Origin: Marmoricola sp.
GTDB taxonomy: Bacteria; Actinomycetota; Actinomycetes; Propionibacteriales; Nocardioidaceae
NCBI GenBank assembly: GCA_025965315.1
Contig: JAOPXD010000205.1
Location: 1-39,197 of the forward strand
DNA: 39,197 bases
Direction: 5' to 3'
Made by a program: the position numbers and the translations under genes. The notes under the pieces were generated by a model that ran no database searches, had not been told where the DNA came from, and worked only from the letters and a program-made list of their open reading frames with translations. Position 1 is the first letter of the stretch. Each line of letters starts with the position of its first letter. Shown piece after piece: positions 26,467 through 35,281 of the stretch.

Positions 26467-26979
26467 ATGAAGACACGTCTCGGAACCACGGCCAGCGTCG
26501 TCGTGCTCGCGTTCACCGCGCTGGTGGCGGTCGCGGTGCCCGCCCAGGGCACAGCCCAGCGCACGCCGTGGTGCGGCAACGCGGACCTGAAGGCCGGCTA
26601 CCGGCACAGCGATGACGGCGCAGGTCATTCCTTCGGCTGGATCGTGCTCCGCAACCGCTCCGACCACACCTGCCGTACCGGCGGGTTCGGCGGCATCTCC
26701 TACGTCGGCGACGGCAACGGCACCCGGATCGGCGCACCGGCCGACCACACCGGTACGCCGTCGACGTACGTGCTCCGACCGGGCCAGCGCCTGCGCAGCG
26801 CGCTCCAGGAGACACGCGCAGCCGACTACGAGCGGGCGCACTGCCGGCCGCACCACGTCGACGGGTTCCGGGTCTACGTCCCGGACTCCCGGGCCTCGCA
26901 GTTCGTCGCGCACGCGACCACCGGCTGCCTGAACCCGGGCGTGCACCTGCTCACCCACCAGGCCTACCGCCGCCCCTGA
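26467..26979 (+). CDS. Secreted DUF4232 domain protein
   Basis: This 170-residue protein has a Sec signal peptide (about residues 1-30, ending GTAQ) and a DUF4232 domain. The family pattern is clear: AGHSFGWIVLRNRS, the TC-TGGFGGISYV turn, and VLRPGQRL. Conserved cysteines sit near the start (WCGN), middle (HTC, AHC) and end (TGC). DUF4232 proteins are exported, and their function is not established. The ATG has AGGAGGA upstream. Confidence 0.85.
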   Translation: MKTRLGTTASVVVLAFTALVAVAVPAQGTAQRTPWCGNADLKAGYRHSDDGAGHSFGWIVLRNRSDHTCRTGGFGGISYVGDGNGTRIGAPADHTGTPSTYVLRPGQRLRSALQETRAADYERAHCRPHHVDGFRVYVPDSRASQFVAHATTGCLNPGVHLLTHQAYRRP

Positions 26980-27000
26980 CCTGGTCGCGAGGTGACCGGG

Positions 27001-27258
27001 TCACACGAGCGCGACGAGCTGACCGACGAGTACGACCGCTCCGAGAACCCGCCGGAACGGGCTGGCGCCGCGAACCAGCTCGTCGAGAGCCCACACGACC
27101 AGTGCGCCGTGACGTACGCCGACCAGGGTCGATGAGTGGGCTGGCGACAGGTCGAAGCGCCCGAGCACCAGCGCGACGATCCAGACCCACAGCGCCGGAT
27201 TCGGAAGCTGGAACAGCGTGAGCCGTCCGTCCGCGGAGCGGAACCACCAGGTCGTCAT
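27001..27258 (-). CDS. Small membrane protein, unknown
   Basis: This 85-residue protein has three hydrophobic stretches (PALWVWIVALVLG, HGALVVWALDELV, VLGAVVLVGQLVALV) and a short N-terminus, MTTWWFRSADGRL. I do not recognise the family. The ATG at 27258 faces the toxin-antitoxin promoter, 78 bp away. The gene converges on the DUF4232 gene with a 21-bp gap. Confidence 0.65.
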   Translation of the reverse strand: MTTWWFRSADGRLTLFQLPNPALWVWIVALVLGRFDLSPAHSSTLVGVRHGALVVWALDELVRGASPFRRVLGAVVLVGQLVALV

Positions 27259-27283
27259 GGCGAGAAGGTACCCGGATCGCAGC

Positions 27284-27300
27284 TGTAGCACACTGCTACA
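27284..27300. promoter_or_regulatory. Operator at the toxin-antitoxin promoter
   Basis: TGTAGCA-CAC-TGCTACA is a perfect 7-bp inverted repeat. It overlaps a TACACT -10-like element (27297-27302), 34 bp before the antitoxin GTG. Autoregulation by the antitoxin is the usual arrangement. Confidence 0.6.
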
Positions 27301-27335
27301 CTCGTGAGCACAGGTCCAAGCCGAACGGGAAGAGC

Positions 27336-27764
27336 GTGACGACCGTGGCAACAACGTCGACGACCCCTACTCGCTTCGACTCCGCCCTGTTCGCATCGGC
27401 GAAGGCTGCAGGCGGACGTGCGCATCGAAGTGCCGCTCAGCAGCTCGCTCACTGGGCCCGGCTCGGGCAGGAGCTCGAGGCGTCGTCAGGGCTCTCACAC
27501 CGGGAGATCGAGCGGGTGCTGGCAGGGCAGATCTCGTACGACGAGGTCGGCGTGCGTGAACAGGCCGCCGTTCGCACGACGTGGCGGGAGCAGATCGAGG
27601 AGGACATTGCGTCCCTCGATCTGCGTGCTCGGTTCGAGGCCGAGGGCCGGCCGCGCTGGTCCGAGGCTGACGAGGCCGGGGATGTGACTGTGACCGGACT
27701 GCCTGCCGAGACTGGATCGAAGCGCTCCACGACACCGAAGCGATCGCGCGCCCGTTCGGCGTGA
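27336..27764 (+). CDS. ParD-like antitoxin
   Basis: This 142-residue protein resembles the 'ParD-like' antitoxins: FDSALFASAKAAGGRAHRSAAQQLAHWARLGQELEAS followed by a helical middle and a Lys/Arg/Ser-rich tail that is probably disordered. Members neutralise a zeta or Fic-type partner. The stop overlaps the toxin start as GTGA. The start is GTG 27336; a second in-frame GTG at 27345 is possible. Confidence 0.78.
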   Translation: MTTVATTSTTPTRFDSALFASAKAAGGRAHRSAAQQLAHWARLGQELEASSGLSHREIERVLAGQISYDEVGVREQAAVRTTWREQIEEDIASLDLRARFEAEGRPRWSEADEAGDVTVTGLPAETGSKRSTTPKRSRARSA

Positions 27765-28336
27765 GCACGCCGGTACTGCACCTACTGGCAGGTTCCAACG
27801 GATCAGGGAAGTCCACGTTCGCCGAGGTCCTGATCAAGCGGACGCACCTCCCGTTCGTCAACGCGGACCTGATCGCGGCCGACCTGTGGCCCGGGGACCG
27901 GGACGAGCAGTCCAGACGAGCCGGCGAGGTCTCGGTGCTCGCCGCCGGGGAGCGCGAACGCCTGCTCGACGAGCGGAGGTCGTTCATCACCGAGACGGTC
28001 TTCAGCCACGAGAGCAAGGTGGCGCTGGTTCGTCAGGCGCTCGCCCGCGGCTACGTGGTCCAGCTGTACGCGATGCTGCTGCCCGAGGACCTGGCAGTCG
28101 AGCGGGTCGCCGACAGGGCGATGGCCGGTGGGCACCTGGTCCCGGAGGAGAAGATCCGCAGCAGGTACCAGCGACTGTGGGGACTGATCGCGCAGGCGCG
28201 TGCTCTGGCGGATCGCGCGGAGTTCTACGACAACTCCAGCCTCGACCGACCGTTCCGGCGAGTGGCGGTCTTCGAGTCCGGCCACGAGATCGGCAGCCCG
28301 GACTGGCCGTCGTGGACCCCGGCCGCGCTTCTCTAG
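27761..28336 (+). CDS. Zeta toxin family kinase
   Basis: This 191-residue P-loop kinase has Walker A GSNGSGKST (11-19), the substrate-strand NADLIAADLWP, ITETVFSHESKVALVRQALARGY, and a terminal arginine-containing lid (RVADRAMAGGHLVPEEKIRSRYQR). Zeta toxins phosphorylate UDP-N-acetylglucosamine, blocking peptidoglycan synthesis; chromosomal members may have other substrates. Translational coupling to the antitoxin-like gene supports a toxin-antitoxin role. Confidence 0.85.
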   Translation: MSTPVLHLLAGSNGSGKSTFAEVLIKRTHLPFVNADLIAADLWPGDRDEQSRRAGEVSVLAAGERERLLDERRSFITETVFSHESKVALVRQALARGYVVQLYAMLLPEDLAVERVADRAMAGGHLVPEEKIRSRYQRLWGLIAQARALADRAEFYDNSSLDRPFRRVAVFESGHEIGSPDWPSWTPAALL

Positions 28337-28358
28337 CGGCGCCCGGGGCTCGTGCACC

Positions 28359-29825
28359 TCACACCGCGACGGCGAGTGTCTCCCCGCTCCGGGCTGCCGC
28401 CGAGTGCGCCTGGCTGTCACGGCTCGAGATCAGGAAGGCCGCGAGGACGGCGCCGGCCACCGCGAACCAGGCACCCACCGTGAACGCGTCCGCGTATCCC
28501 TGGGTGAAGGCGGCGGGCGCGTGCGCGCCGGTCCTGAAGGCGTCGGTCGTGGACGAGTTCGCGATGGACGCGAGGATCGCCAGGCCGAGCGCACCGCCGA
28601 CCTGCTGGGTCGTGTTGATCAGGCCGGAGGCCAGCCCGGCCTCGTGCGCCTCGGTTCCGGTCACGGCGGCGATGGTGACCGAGACGAAAGCCATGCCCAA
28701 CCCGATGCCGGCCAGGATCGAGGGGCCGAGCACGTCGGCGGCGTACGAGCCGTCCGGCTGGATCCGGGTGAACCAGGCGAGCCCGACCGCGACGAAGAGC
28801 ATGCCGATGATCAGGACGTTCTTGAACCCGATCCGGGTCACCAGCACGCTGGCGATGCCTGCGGCGAAGATGATCGCTATCGCCAGCGGTAGGTAGGACA
28901 GGCCGGCCTGCAACGCGTCGTCACCGAGGACCTGCTGCAGGTACAGCGTGATCAGGTAGAACATCGAGAACAGCGACATCCCGATCAGGACCCCGACGAG
29001 GTTGGCACCGCGCAGCGTCCGCAGCCTGAAGATCGAGAACGGGATCAGCGGCTTCCTGGTACGCAGCTCGATGACGACGAACGCCGCGAGCAGCGCGACG
29101 GCGCCGACCAGCCGCCAGACCGTCTGCGACGAGGACCACCCGACGTTGGCTGCATCGACCAGCGCGTAGACGCCCAGGGCGAGCCCCGCAGACACGGTGA
29201 CCGCTCCGGGTACGTCGAGCGTGCGGTCGGTCTCCTCGGACGCGGTCGACTCGGCCAGCCGCTTCGGTGCCTGCCAGACGATGAACGCACCGATCGGGAC
29301 GTTCACGAAGAGCACCCACTCCCAGCCGGCCCACTGGGTCAGGACACCGCCCAGGAGGACACCGGCTGCTCCGCCGGCACCCGCGACCGCACCCCAGATG
29401 CCGAGCGCCTTGTTGCGCTCCTGGCCCTCGGGGAACGTGGTGGTGATGATGGAGAGCGCTGCCGGAGAGGCGATCGCCGCGCCGAGGCCTTGGACGGCGC
29501 GAGCCGCGATCAGCCAGGTCTCGTTCTGCGCGAACCCGCCCGCGAGGGAGGCCACGGCGAACAGCGCCATCCCGATCATGAAGACCCGACGACGTCCGAG
29601 GTAGTCGGCCAGGCGCCCGCCGAGGAGCAGGAACCCGCCGAAGGTCAGCGTGTACGAGTTGACGACCCAGGAGAGGTCCTCACGGGAGAAGTGCAGCGCC
29701 TTGCCGATCGACGGCAGGGCGACATTGACGATGGAGGCGTCGATCACGACGACGAACTGGGTCATGGCGAGCAGCGCCAGCGCGAGGTTCCGCGCGCGAG
29801 CGGTGCTGAGGTCGGGCTGGGGCAT
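28359..29825 (-). CDS. MFS drug exporter (DHA2, 14-segment)
   Basis: This 488-residue membrane protein has about 14 hydrophobic segments and the EmrB/QacA-family pattern: MTQFVVVIDASIVNVALPSIG in segment 1, GGRLADYLGRRRVFMIG (motif A) and GAVAGAGGAAGVLLGGVLTQWAGWEWVLFVNVPIG (motif C region). It exports drugs or toxic organics by proton antiport. It is divergent from a TetR gene, and the promoter spacer holds a palindrome, so TetR repression is likely. The ATG has GGAG nine bases upstream. Confidence 0.9.
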   Translation of the reverse strand: MPQPDLSTARARNLALALLAMTQFVVVIDASIVNVALPSIGKALHFSREDLSWVVNSYTLTFGGFLLLGGRLADYLGRRRVFMIGMALFAVASLAGGFAQNETWLIAARAVQGLGAAIASPAALSIITTTFPEGQERNKALGIWGAVAGAGGAAGVLLGGVLTQWAGWEWVLFVNVPIGAFIVWQAPKRLAESTASEETDRTLDVPGAVTVSAGLALGVYALVDAANVGWSSSQTVWRLVGAVALLAAFVVIELRTRKPLIPFSIFRLRTLRGANLVGVLIGMSLFSMFYLITLYLQQVLGDDALQAGLSYLPLAIAIIFAAGIASVLVTRIGFKNVLIIGMLFVAVGLAWFTRIQPDGSYAADVLGPSILAGIGLGMAFVSVTIAAVTGTEAHEAGLASGLINTTQQVGGALGLAILASIANSSTTDAFRTGAHAPAAFTQGYADAFTVGAWFAVAGAVLAAFLISSRDSQAHSAAARSGETLAVAV

Positions 29826-29875
29826 CTCTGTTCTCCTGCGAGACTATGTGGAACCGGGATTCCTCTTCCGCTTAG

Positions 29876-29905
29876 ACCTTACGGAACCTCGGTTCCGGTT
29901 GTCAA
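29876..29905 (-). promoter_or_regulatory. MFS promoter with operator in the spacer
   Basis: On the minus strand, TTGACA (plus 29900-29905) and TAAGGT (plus 29876-29881) are 18 bp apart. The spacer contains the perfect 7-bp inverted repeat CGGAACC-TC-GGTTCCG (29882-29897), a textbook repressor position. A related half-site pair, GGAACCGGGATTCC, lies at 29850-29863. On the plus strand TTGTCA (29899-29904) and TAAGAT (29920-29925) could drive the regulator gene. Confidence 0.65.
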
Positions 29906-29967
29906 TGCAGATCCGGAGGTAAGATTCCGGATGTCCCTAGCACCGGGTACCGACAGAAAAGGCCGCC

Positions 29968-30534
29968 GTGACCATCGACCATCGCCCGCTGAGAGCTGAC
30001 GCACAGCGCAACCTCGAGCGCATCACCGCGTCGGCTCGAGCGCTGTTCGCGGAGCGCGGGACCAAGGCGCAGATGGAGGACATCGCTGCGCACGCAGGAG
30101 TCGGTATCGGCACCCTGTACCGCCGGTTCCCCACCAAGGAGGCGCTCCTGACAGCGCTCGTCCGGCAGCGCTTCCAGGAGTTCGCGGCGATCGCGGTCGA
30201 GGCCGAGACCATCGCCGACCCGTACGACGCCCTGGCGACCAGCATGCGACGTCAGGCCGAGTCCGTCGAGGGCGACGTCGCCTTCCAGCTGGCCACGATG
30301 AACATCGACAGCTTCAGCTGGGACGGGATCGAGGAGGACAAGAGCGCGCTGAACGCGGTCATCGGCCGCATCATCGACCGTGCCCGGTCCGCCGGTGTGG
30401 TGCGCTCCGATCTCGAGCTCGACGACTTCGCGATGATGATGTGCGGCCTGACGGCGACGATGTACTTCCTGCACGACAAGATCAGCTGGCAGCGTCACCT
30501 GGAGCTCCTGCTCGCTGGTCTCAGGCCCGACTAG
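29968..30534 (+). CDS. TetR family regulator of the efflux pump
   Basis: This 188-residue regulator has an N-terminal TetR helix-turn-helix (QMEDIAAHAGVGIGTLYRRFPTKEALL, about 31-57) and an alpha-helical ligand domain. The GTG at 29968 has AAGG five bases upstream. It probably represses the divergent MFS gene through the 29882-29897 palindrome. The stop codon overlaps that of the convergent oxidoreductase in the shared bases CTAG. Confidence 0.9.
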   Translation: MTIDHRPLRADAQRNLERITASARALFAERGTKAQMEDIAAHAGVGIGTLYRRFPTKEALLTALVRQRFQEFAAIAVEAETIADPYDALATSMRRQAESVEGDVAFQLATMNIDSFSWDGIEEDKSALNAVIGRIIDRARSAGVVRSDLELDDFAMMMCGLTATMYFLHDKISWQRHLELLLAGLRPD

Positions 30535-31394
30535 AGCCCGTGCACGGCGTCGACCCGGGGCGCCAGCGCCTCCACCAGCGTGACCGGGTCCGGACCGAGC
30601 CGCATCACGTGCACCTCGGAGACACCCAGGTCGGCGTACGGCCGCATCGCTTCGACGAAACGATGAGGATCGCAGTCGCCGGTCCACAGGATCGTCTTGG
30701 CGATGTCGTCGTAGCTGCGACCCACCTCGGTGCAGTGCCGGGAGAGGACGGCCAGCTTGTGCTCGATTCCTGCGGGTCCGAGCTCGGCGTTCGCGAACAG
30801 GTTGCAGGCGTCGGCGTACCGGGCGACCAGCCGGAGCGTCTTCTGCTCCCCGGACCCACCGAGCATCACCGGGACCGGGCGCAACGGTTGCGGTGAGCAG
30901 ATGGTCTCGGCGAGCTGGTAGTGCTCGCCGGCGTACGGGCCGTCGTCGGCCGACCACATCTGCCGCACGACCTGCAGCGTCTCCTCGAGCCGCTCGAAGC
31001 GCTCGGCCAGCGGCGGGTACTCGACGCCCAGGGCTCGGTGCTCCCGCTCGTACCAGGCTGCGCCGAGGCCGAGCACCGCCCGACCACCGGAGAGCACGTC
31101 GAGGGTGGCGACGACCTTGGCGAGCAGGCCCGGGTGCCGGTAGGTGATCCCGGTGACCAGCAGCTGCAGGTCCACCGTCGACGTGTGGGCCGCGAGGAAG
31201 CCGAGCGTCGTGTAGCCCTCGAGCATCGAGATGGTCGGCGGTCCCATGAATTCGAGCTGGAGGTAGTGGTCCATCACCGAGAGGTTGTCGAAGCCCGCGT
31301 CCTCGACGGCGGCACCGACCGAGGCGAGCAGCGGTGCCAGTGCAGCCGGCCCACCGTCAGCGTCGAAATTGACCAGGTGGAGTCCGAGGCGCAT
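30531..31394 (-). CDS. LLM class F420-dependent oxidoreductase
   Basis: This 287-residue luciferase-like TIM-barrel enzyme uses F420 or flavin. Family marks are NLSVMDHYLQL, LLVTGITYRHPGLLAKVVATLDVLSGGRAVLGLGAAWYEREHRALGV, and VPVMLGGSGEQKTLRLVARYADACN. Electrons come from reduced F420 made elsewhere; the substrate is unknown. It lies 62 bp downstream of nothing on its own strand except the glutamine synthetase to its right in coordinates, which is transcribed away from it in order, so it is probably separate. Confidence 0.88.
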   Translation of the reverse strand: MRLGLHLVNFDADGGPAALAPLLASVGAAVEDAGFDNLSVMDHYLQLEFMGPPTISMLEGYTTLGFLAAHTSTVDLQLLVTGITYRHPGLLAKVVATLDVLSGGRAVLGLGAAWYEREHRALGVEYPPLAERFERLEETLQVVRQMWSADDGPYAGEHYQLAETICSPQPLRPVPVMLGGSGEQKTLRLVARYADACNLFANAELGPAGIEHKLAVLSRHCTEVGRSYDDIAKTILWTGDCDPHRFVEAMRPYADLGVSEVHVMRLGPDPVTLVEALAPRVDAVHGL

Positions 31395-31456
31395 GCGAGA
31401 ACGCTACGCCCGGACCCCACCTGGGTCGTTCACAGATTGATCAGGACAGCGCCGGA

Positions 31457-33631
31457 TCAGAGGATGTAGAGCATCTCCTGGTACGTCGGGAGCGGCCACA
31501 GGTCGTCGGCCACGATGCCCTCGAGCGCATCGGCGGCCGTACGGACCGCAGCCATCGCGGGCAGCACGTTGTCGCGCAGCGACTTGGCCGCGAGCAGCGG
31601 GTCCTCGTCGTGCTCGTGGGCGACCGCACCGGCGAGCGCGGCCAGGCCGGCGCGCAGGTCGGCGATCGGGCCCGACACCGCGGTCAGGGTGGACAGGTCC
31701 GCCTCGACACCGGCTGCCTTCAGGGCAGCGACGTTCGCGGCCAGCTCGGTCTGGTAGCGGATCGCTGCCGGAAGCACCGTGGTGGTGCCGATCTCCAGCG
31801 TCAGGTTCGCCTCGACCGTGACCGTGAGGATGTACTGCTCGCAACCGACCTCGTAGCGGCTGTGCATCTCGCGGTCGTTGAACACGGCGTACTTGCTGAA
31901 CAGCTCGATGGCCTCCGGGGAGATCAGCTCGGGCAGCGCGTCGATGGTGGTGCGCAGGTTCTTGAGCCCACGCTGCTCCGCCTCGATCGGCCACTCGTCG
32001 GAGTAGCCGTTGCCGTTGAAGATGACCGCACCGTGCTCGGCGACGATCTCGGAGAGCAGCGACTGCACGGCCTCGTTGAAGTCGGTACCGGCAGCGACGG
32101 CCGCCTCCAGGTTGGTCGCACAGAAGTCGAGCGCCTCGGCCATGATCGTGTTCAGCATGACCATCGGGCCGGCGACCGTCTGCAGCGAGCCCGGGGCACG
32201 GAACTCGAAGCGGTTGCCGGTGAACGCGAACGGCGACGTCCGGTTCCGGTCGCCCGGGTCCTTGGTCAGGTCCGGCAGGGTGTCGACGCCGATGGTGAGC
32301 GTGCCCTTCTCCTTCGAGCGGGTCGCACCACCCTTGGCGATCTGGTCGAACACGTCGGCGAGCTGGTCACCGAGGAAGATCGAGATGATCGCCGGCGGGG
32401 CCTCGTTGGCGCCCAGACGGTGGTCGTTGCTCGCCGAGGCGACCGAGACGCGCAGCAGGCCGCCGTACTTGTGCACCGCGCGGATGACTGCGCCGCAGAA
32501 CACCAGGAACTGGGCGTTGTCGTGCGGGGTGTCGCCGGGGAGCAGCAGGTTGCCCTGGGTGCCGTTGCCGAGGGAGAAGTTGACGTGCTTGCCGGAGCCG
32601 TTGACGCCGTCGAAGGGCTTCTCGTGGAAGAGGCACTCCATGCCGTGCTTCTTGGCGACCGACTTGAAGGTCGTCATCAGCAGCTGCTGGTGGTCGGCGG
32701 CCTCGTTGGCCCGCTCGAACATCGGCGCGATCTCGAACTGGCCCGGCGCGACCTCGTTGTGCCGGGTCTTGGCCGGGCTCCCGAGCTTGAAGAGCTCCCG
32801 CTCGGTGTCCATCATGAAGCCGAGGACGCGCGACGGGATCGCACCGAAGTAGTGGTCGTCGAACTCCTGGCCCTTGGGCGGCTTGGCGCCGAAGAGCGTG
32901 CGACCTGCGTTGAGCAGGTCGGGACGTGCCAGGAAGAAGTGGCTGTCGATCAGGAAGTACTCCTGCTCGGCACCGCAGTACGCGACCACGTTCTCCGGGT
33001 TCTCGTGACCGAACAGGCTCAGCACGCGCTTCGCCTGCGTCGACATCGCCTGCTGGGAACGCAGCACCGGGGTCTTGTGGTCGAGGGCCTCACCGGTCAT
33101 CGAGATGAAGATGGTCGGGATGCAGAGCGTGTTGCCGTTCGGGTTCTCCAGCACGTACGCCGGGCTCATCACGTCCCAGCCGGTGTAGCCGCGGGCCTCG
33201 AACGTCTGACGCAGGCCACCGTTGGGGAAGCTGGACGCATCGGGCTCGCCCTGGACCAGGGTCTTGCCGGAGAACGAGGCGAACGCGGAACCGTCGCCGA
33301 CCGGGTCGAGGAAGCTGTCGTGCTTCTCGGCGGTCAGACCGGTGAGCGGGTAGAAGACGTGCGCGTAGTGGGTCGCGCCCTTCTCCAGGGCCCAGTCCTT
33401 CATCGCGGAGGCGACGGCGTCGGCGACCAGCGGGTCGAGCGGCTCCGAGTGCTCGATCGTGGCCAGCACGGACTTGAACACCGACTTGGGCAGGCGGCGC
33501 TGCATGACCTGGATGCTGAAGACGTTCTCGCCGAAGATCTCTCCCGGCTGTTCTTCCATCAGGATCGGCGCAGGAGGCACGTAGGCCTCGACGTCTTTGA
33601 TGGCCTGCAGACGGACGTTGTTACCAGACAA
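31457..33631 (-). CDS. glnN: Glutamine synthetase type III
   Basis: This 724-residue protein is a GSIII glutamine synthetase, the large dodecameric form that makes glutamine from glutamate and ammonia with ATP. Family blocks are [65 protein letters not shown] and [18 protein letters not shown]. Length matches GSIII rather than the 450-residue GSI. The start is a TTG at 33631 ([19 protein letters not shown]), preceded by AGGGG; an upstream in-frame start would add a region unlike the family. A GlnR-like half site lies about 95 bp upstream. Confidence 0.93.
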   Translation of the reverse strand: MSGNNVRLQAIKDVEAYVPPAPILMEEQPGEIFGENVFSIQVMQRRLPKSVFKSVLATIEHSEPLDPLVADAVASAMKDWALEKGATHYAHVFYPLTGLTAEKHDSFLDPVGDGSAFASFSGKTLVQGEPDASSFPNGGLRQTFEARGYTGWDVMSPAYVLENPNGNTLCIPTIFISMTGEALDHKTPVLRSQQAMSTQAKRVLSLFGHENPENVVAYCGAEQEYFLIDSHFFLARPDLLNAGRTLFGAKPPKGQEFDDHYFGAIPSRVLGFMMDTERELFKLGSPAKTRHNEVAPGQFEIAPMFERANEAADHQQLLMTTFKSVAKKHGMECLFHEKPFDGVNGSGKHVNFSLGNGTQGNLLLPGDTPHDNAQFLVFCGAVIRAVHKYGGLLRVSVASASNDHRLGANEAPPAIISIFLGDQLADVFDQIAKGGATRSKEKGTLTIGVDTLPDLTKDPGDRNRTSPFAFTGNRFEFRAPGSLQTVAGPMVMLNTIMAEALDFCATNLEAAVAAGTDFNEAVQSLLSEIVAEHGAVIFNGNGYSDEWPIEAEQRGLKNLRTTIDALPELISPEAIELFSKYAVFNDREMHSRYEVGCEQYILTVTVEANLTLEIGTTTVLPAAIRYQTELAANVAALKAAGVEADLSTLTAVSGPIADLRAGLAALAGAVAHEHDEDPLLAAKSLRDNVLPAMAAVRTAADALEGIVADDLWPLPTYQEMLYIL

Positions 33632-33724
33632 AGGAGTACCCCTAGGTGAATGAGAGGCTGAACTGCGCCGATGCGACGCCTGGATGAACCTAGTCGGCCC
33701 GGATTCCCGGCCTATCTCAGGAAT

Positions 33725-33740
33725 GTTTCCGGCCCGTGAA
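33725..33740 (-). promoter_or_regulatory. Candidate GlnR half site
   Basis: On the minus strand TTCAC-N6-GAAAC matches the GlnR pattern GTNAC-N6-GAAAC at 8 of 9 fixed positions. A weaker block of the same 11-bp spacing follows downstream. It lies 94 bp before the glutamine synthetase start. Confidence 0.35.
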
Positions 33741-33823
33741 GTTGTGCTGTGTGCGGTTCCCGTAACAACCTGTTCAACGACCCGAAACCGCAGCGTCGCC
33801 GGGGGCGTGGCAGGCTGTTTCCC

Positions 33824-34087
33824 ATGTCCGGACTGACCGACGAACAACGAGCGATCCTCGACTTCGAACGACAGTGGTGGCGGTACTCAGGCGGCAAGGC
33901 GACCGAGATCGAGAAGCACCTCGGCCTGACCGTGGTGGCGTACTACCGCGAGCTCAACGCCGTCATCGACCTCCCGGGCGCGGTCGAGCACGACCCGACC
34001 TTGGTCCGGCGCCTCCAGCGGGCCCGGACCCTGAGGCGGAGCCGGCGTACGGCGCGGGCGATGCGGCTCGCCGGCGCGCACGGATAG
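33824..34087 (+). CDS. DUF3263 domain protein
   Basis: This 87-residue protein has the DUF3263 pattern: [46 protein letters not shown], a helix-turn-helix-like arrangement, then an Arg-rich tail ([21 protein letters not shown]). The family is actinobacterial and uncharacterised; DNA binding is plausible from the fold and charge. The ATG at 33824 is chosen over an upstream in-frame start because homologues begin near MSGLTDEQ. It abuts the convergent sulfotransferase gene. Confidence 0.85.
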   Translation: MSGLTDEQRAILDFERQWWRYSGGKATEIEKHLGLTVVAYYRELNAVIDLPGAVEHDPTLVRRLQRARTLRRSRRTARAMRLAGAHG

Positions 34088-35281
34088 TCAGTCCAATTCT
34101 TCGGACTCCACCTCGAAGTAGTCCTGGTAGGCCTTCGCACGCGCCCGGTACTCCCCCTCGTCGAGACCCGTCTCGGCGAACGAGTACCGCTTCAGGCTGC
34201 CCCCCTGGTCACCCGGGTGCCGTGCCAGGAAGTCCCGCATCCGGGTCTCCGCCTCGGCGGTGAGCTCCCAGCCCAGCTGGTCGTAGATCGCACCGATCGC
34301 GCCGATCAGGTCGTGCCGGATGTCCTGGTAGCGCACGTCCAGGACGCGACCGGTCGCGAAGATCCCGTCGCGGCGCGCCTGCAACGCACGGTCCAGCCCA
34401 TCCATGATGTCCTCGCTGTACTGGGCAGCGAGCCGGGTGACCTCGAAGTGGTCGCTGGTCATCTCGCGCAGGGACGCCCCGAGAGCGCTCAGCGAGGCGA
34501 TCACCTTGAGCGGGTCGCGGTGGTTCTGGATCACGATCGCGTCCGGGTACTCGGCCATCAGCTCCGGCAGCGCCCACAGGTGCGCCGGCGACTTCAGCAA
34601 CCAGCGCTCCGCGTGGTGCTCGGACTGCAGGTGCTGGAGGAACCGTCGGTGCCAGGCGTAGGCCTCGCTCATGTCGGCCTCGTGCAGCAGCCAGCGGTTG
34701 TACGCCGTCACCTCGAACTGCAGCGAGTGCTGCATGGACTTGAAGTCGCTGGTGAAGATCCGGACGTCCTCCTGTGCGAGCTCGGCGCCCAGCTCGTGGA
34801 ACGAGGCGAACCCGGGGATGAACAGGTCGACCAGGTCGAACCCGGCCTGCGCCTCGGCGATCCGCGGATCGGTCCGGTACGTCGCTGTCCGCGGAGCCGG
34901 CACCGGACGCTCGATCTCCCAGCTCAGCGGGGCCCTGTTGGCCGGGTCCTGGGCCATCAGGTCCAGCAGGATCGTGGTGCCCGTGCGCGGCTGACCGACG
35001 ATGATGATCGGCTGCCTGACCTCCTGCTCGGCAACGGCCGGGTGGGCCTTGCGCCAGGCCTCGACCTTCAGCCGGTTGCTCAGGTCACCGACGATGCCGT
35101 CATCGGCAACACCCACCCCGATCTCGTTCAGGCGTGCGCTCTCGGCGAGCGACTCCAGGTAGATGTCCAGGCCCTCGCGCCAGGTGTCGGCGCCGAAGTC
35201 GTCAGAGCCTGCCGCCTCGATGGCAGCGGCTACCAGCCGGTCACGGTGCTGGACATGGGTTTCTGCTGCGGCGCTGGTCAT
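34088..35281 (-). CDS. Sulfotransferase family protein
   Basis: This 397-residue protein has the PAPS-binding phosphosulfate loop GQPRTGTTIL (96-105), a LKSPAHLWALPELMAEYPDAIVIQNHRDPLKVIAS block (the 3'-phosphate binding region), and a C-terminal helical tail YRARAKAYQDYFEVESEELD. Such actinobacterial proteins are annotated as sulfotransferases, but the acceptor is unknown. Its ATG overlaps the stop of the upstream TetR gene as ATGA, so the two are co-translated. Confidence 0.88.
   Translation of the reverse strand: MTSAAAETHVQHRDRLVAAAIEAAGSDDFGADTWREGLDIYLESLAESARLNEIGVGVADDGIVGDLSNRLKVEAWRKAHPAVAEQEVRQPIIIVGQPRTGTTILLDLMAQDPANRAPLSWEIERPVPAPRTATYRTDPRIAEAQAGFDLVDLFIPGFASFHELGAELAQEDVRIFTSDFKSMQHSLQFEVTAYNRWLLHEADMSEAYAWHRRFLQHLQSEHHAERWLLKSPAHLWALPELMAEYPDAIVIQNHRDPLKVIASLSALGASLREMTSDHFEVTRLAAQYSEDIMDGLDRALQARRDGIFATGRVLDVRYQDIRHDLIGAIGAIYDQLGWELTAEAETRMRDFLARHPGDQGGSLKRYSFAETGLDEGEYRARAKAYQDYFEVESEELD

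Noticed and set aside
24861-26958. Minus-strand frame across the transferase, esterase and DUF4232 region
   Set aside because: No recognisable domain; it is antisense to well-supported genes.
31610-33649. Plus-strand frame opposite glutamine synthetase
   Set aside because: Shadow of GSIII, which has all family motifs on the minus strand.
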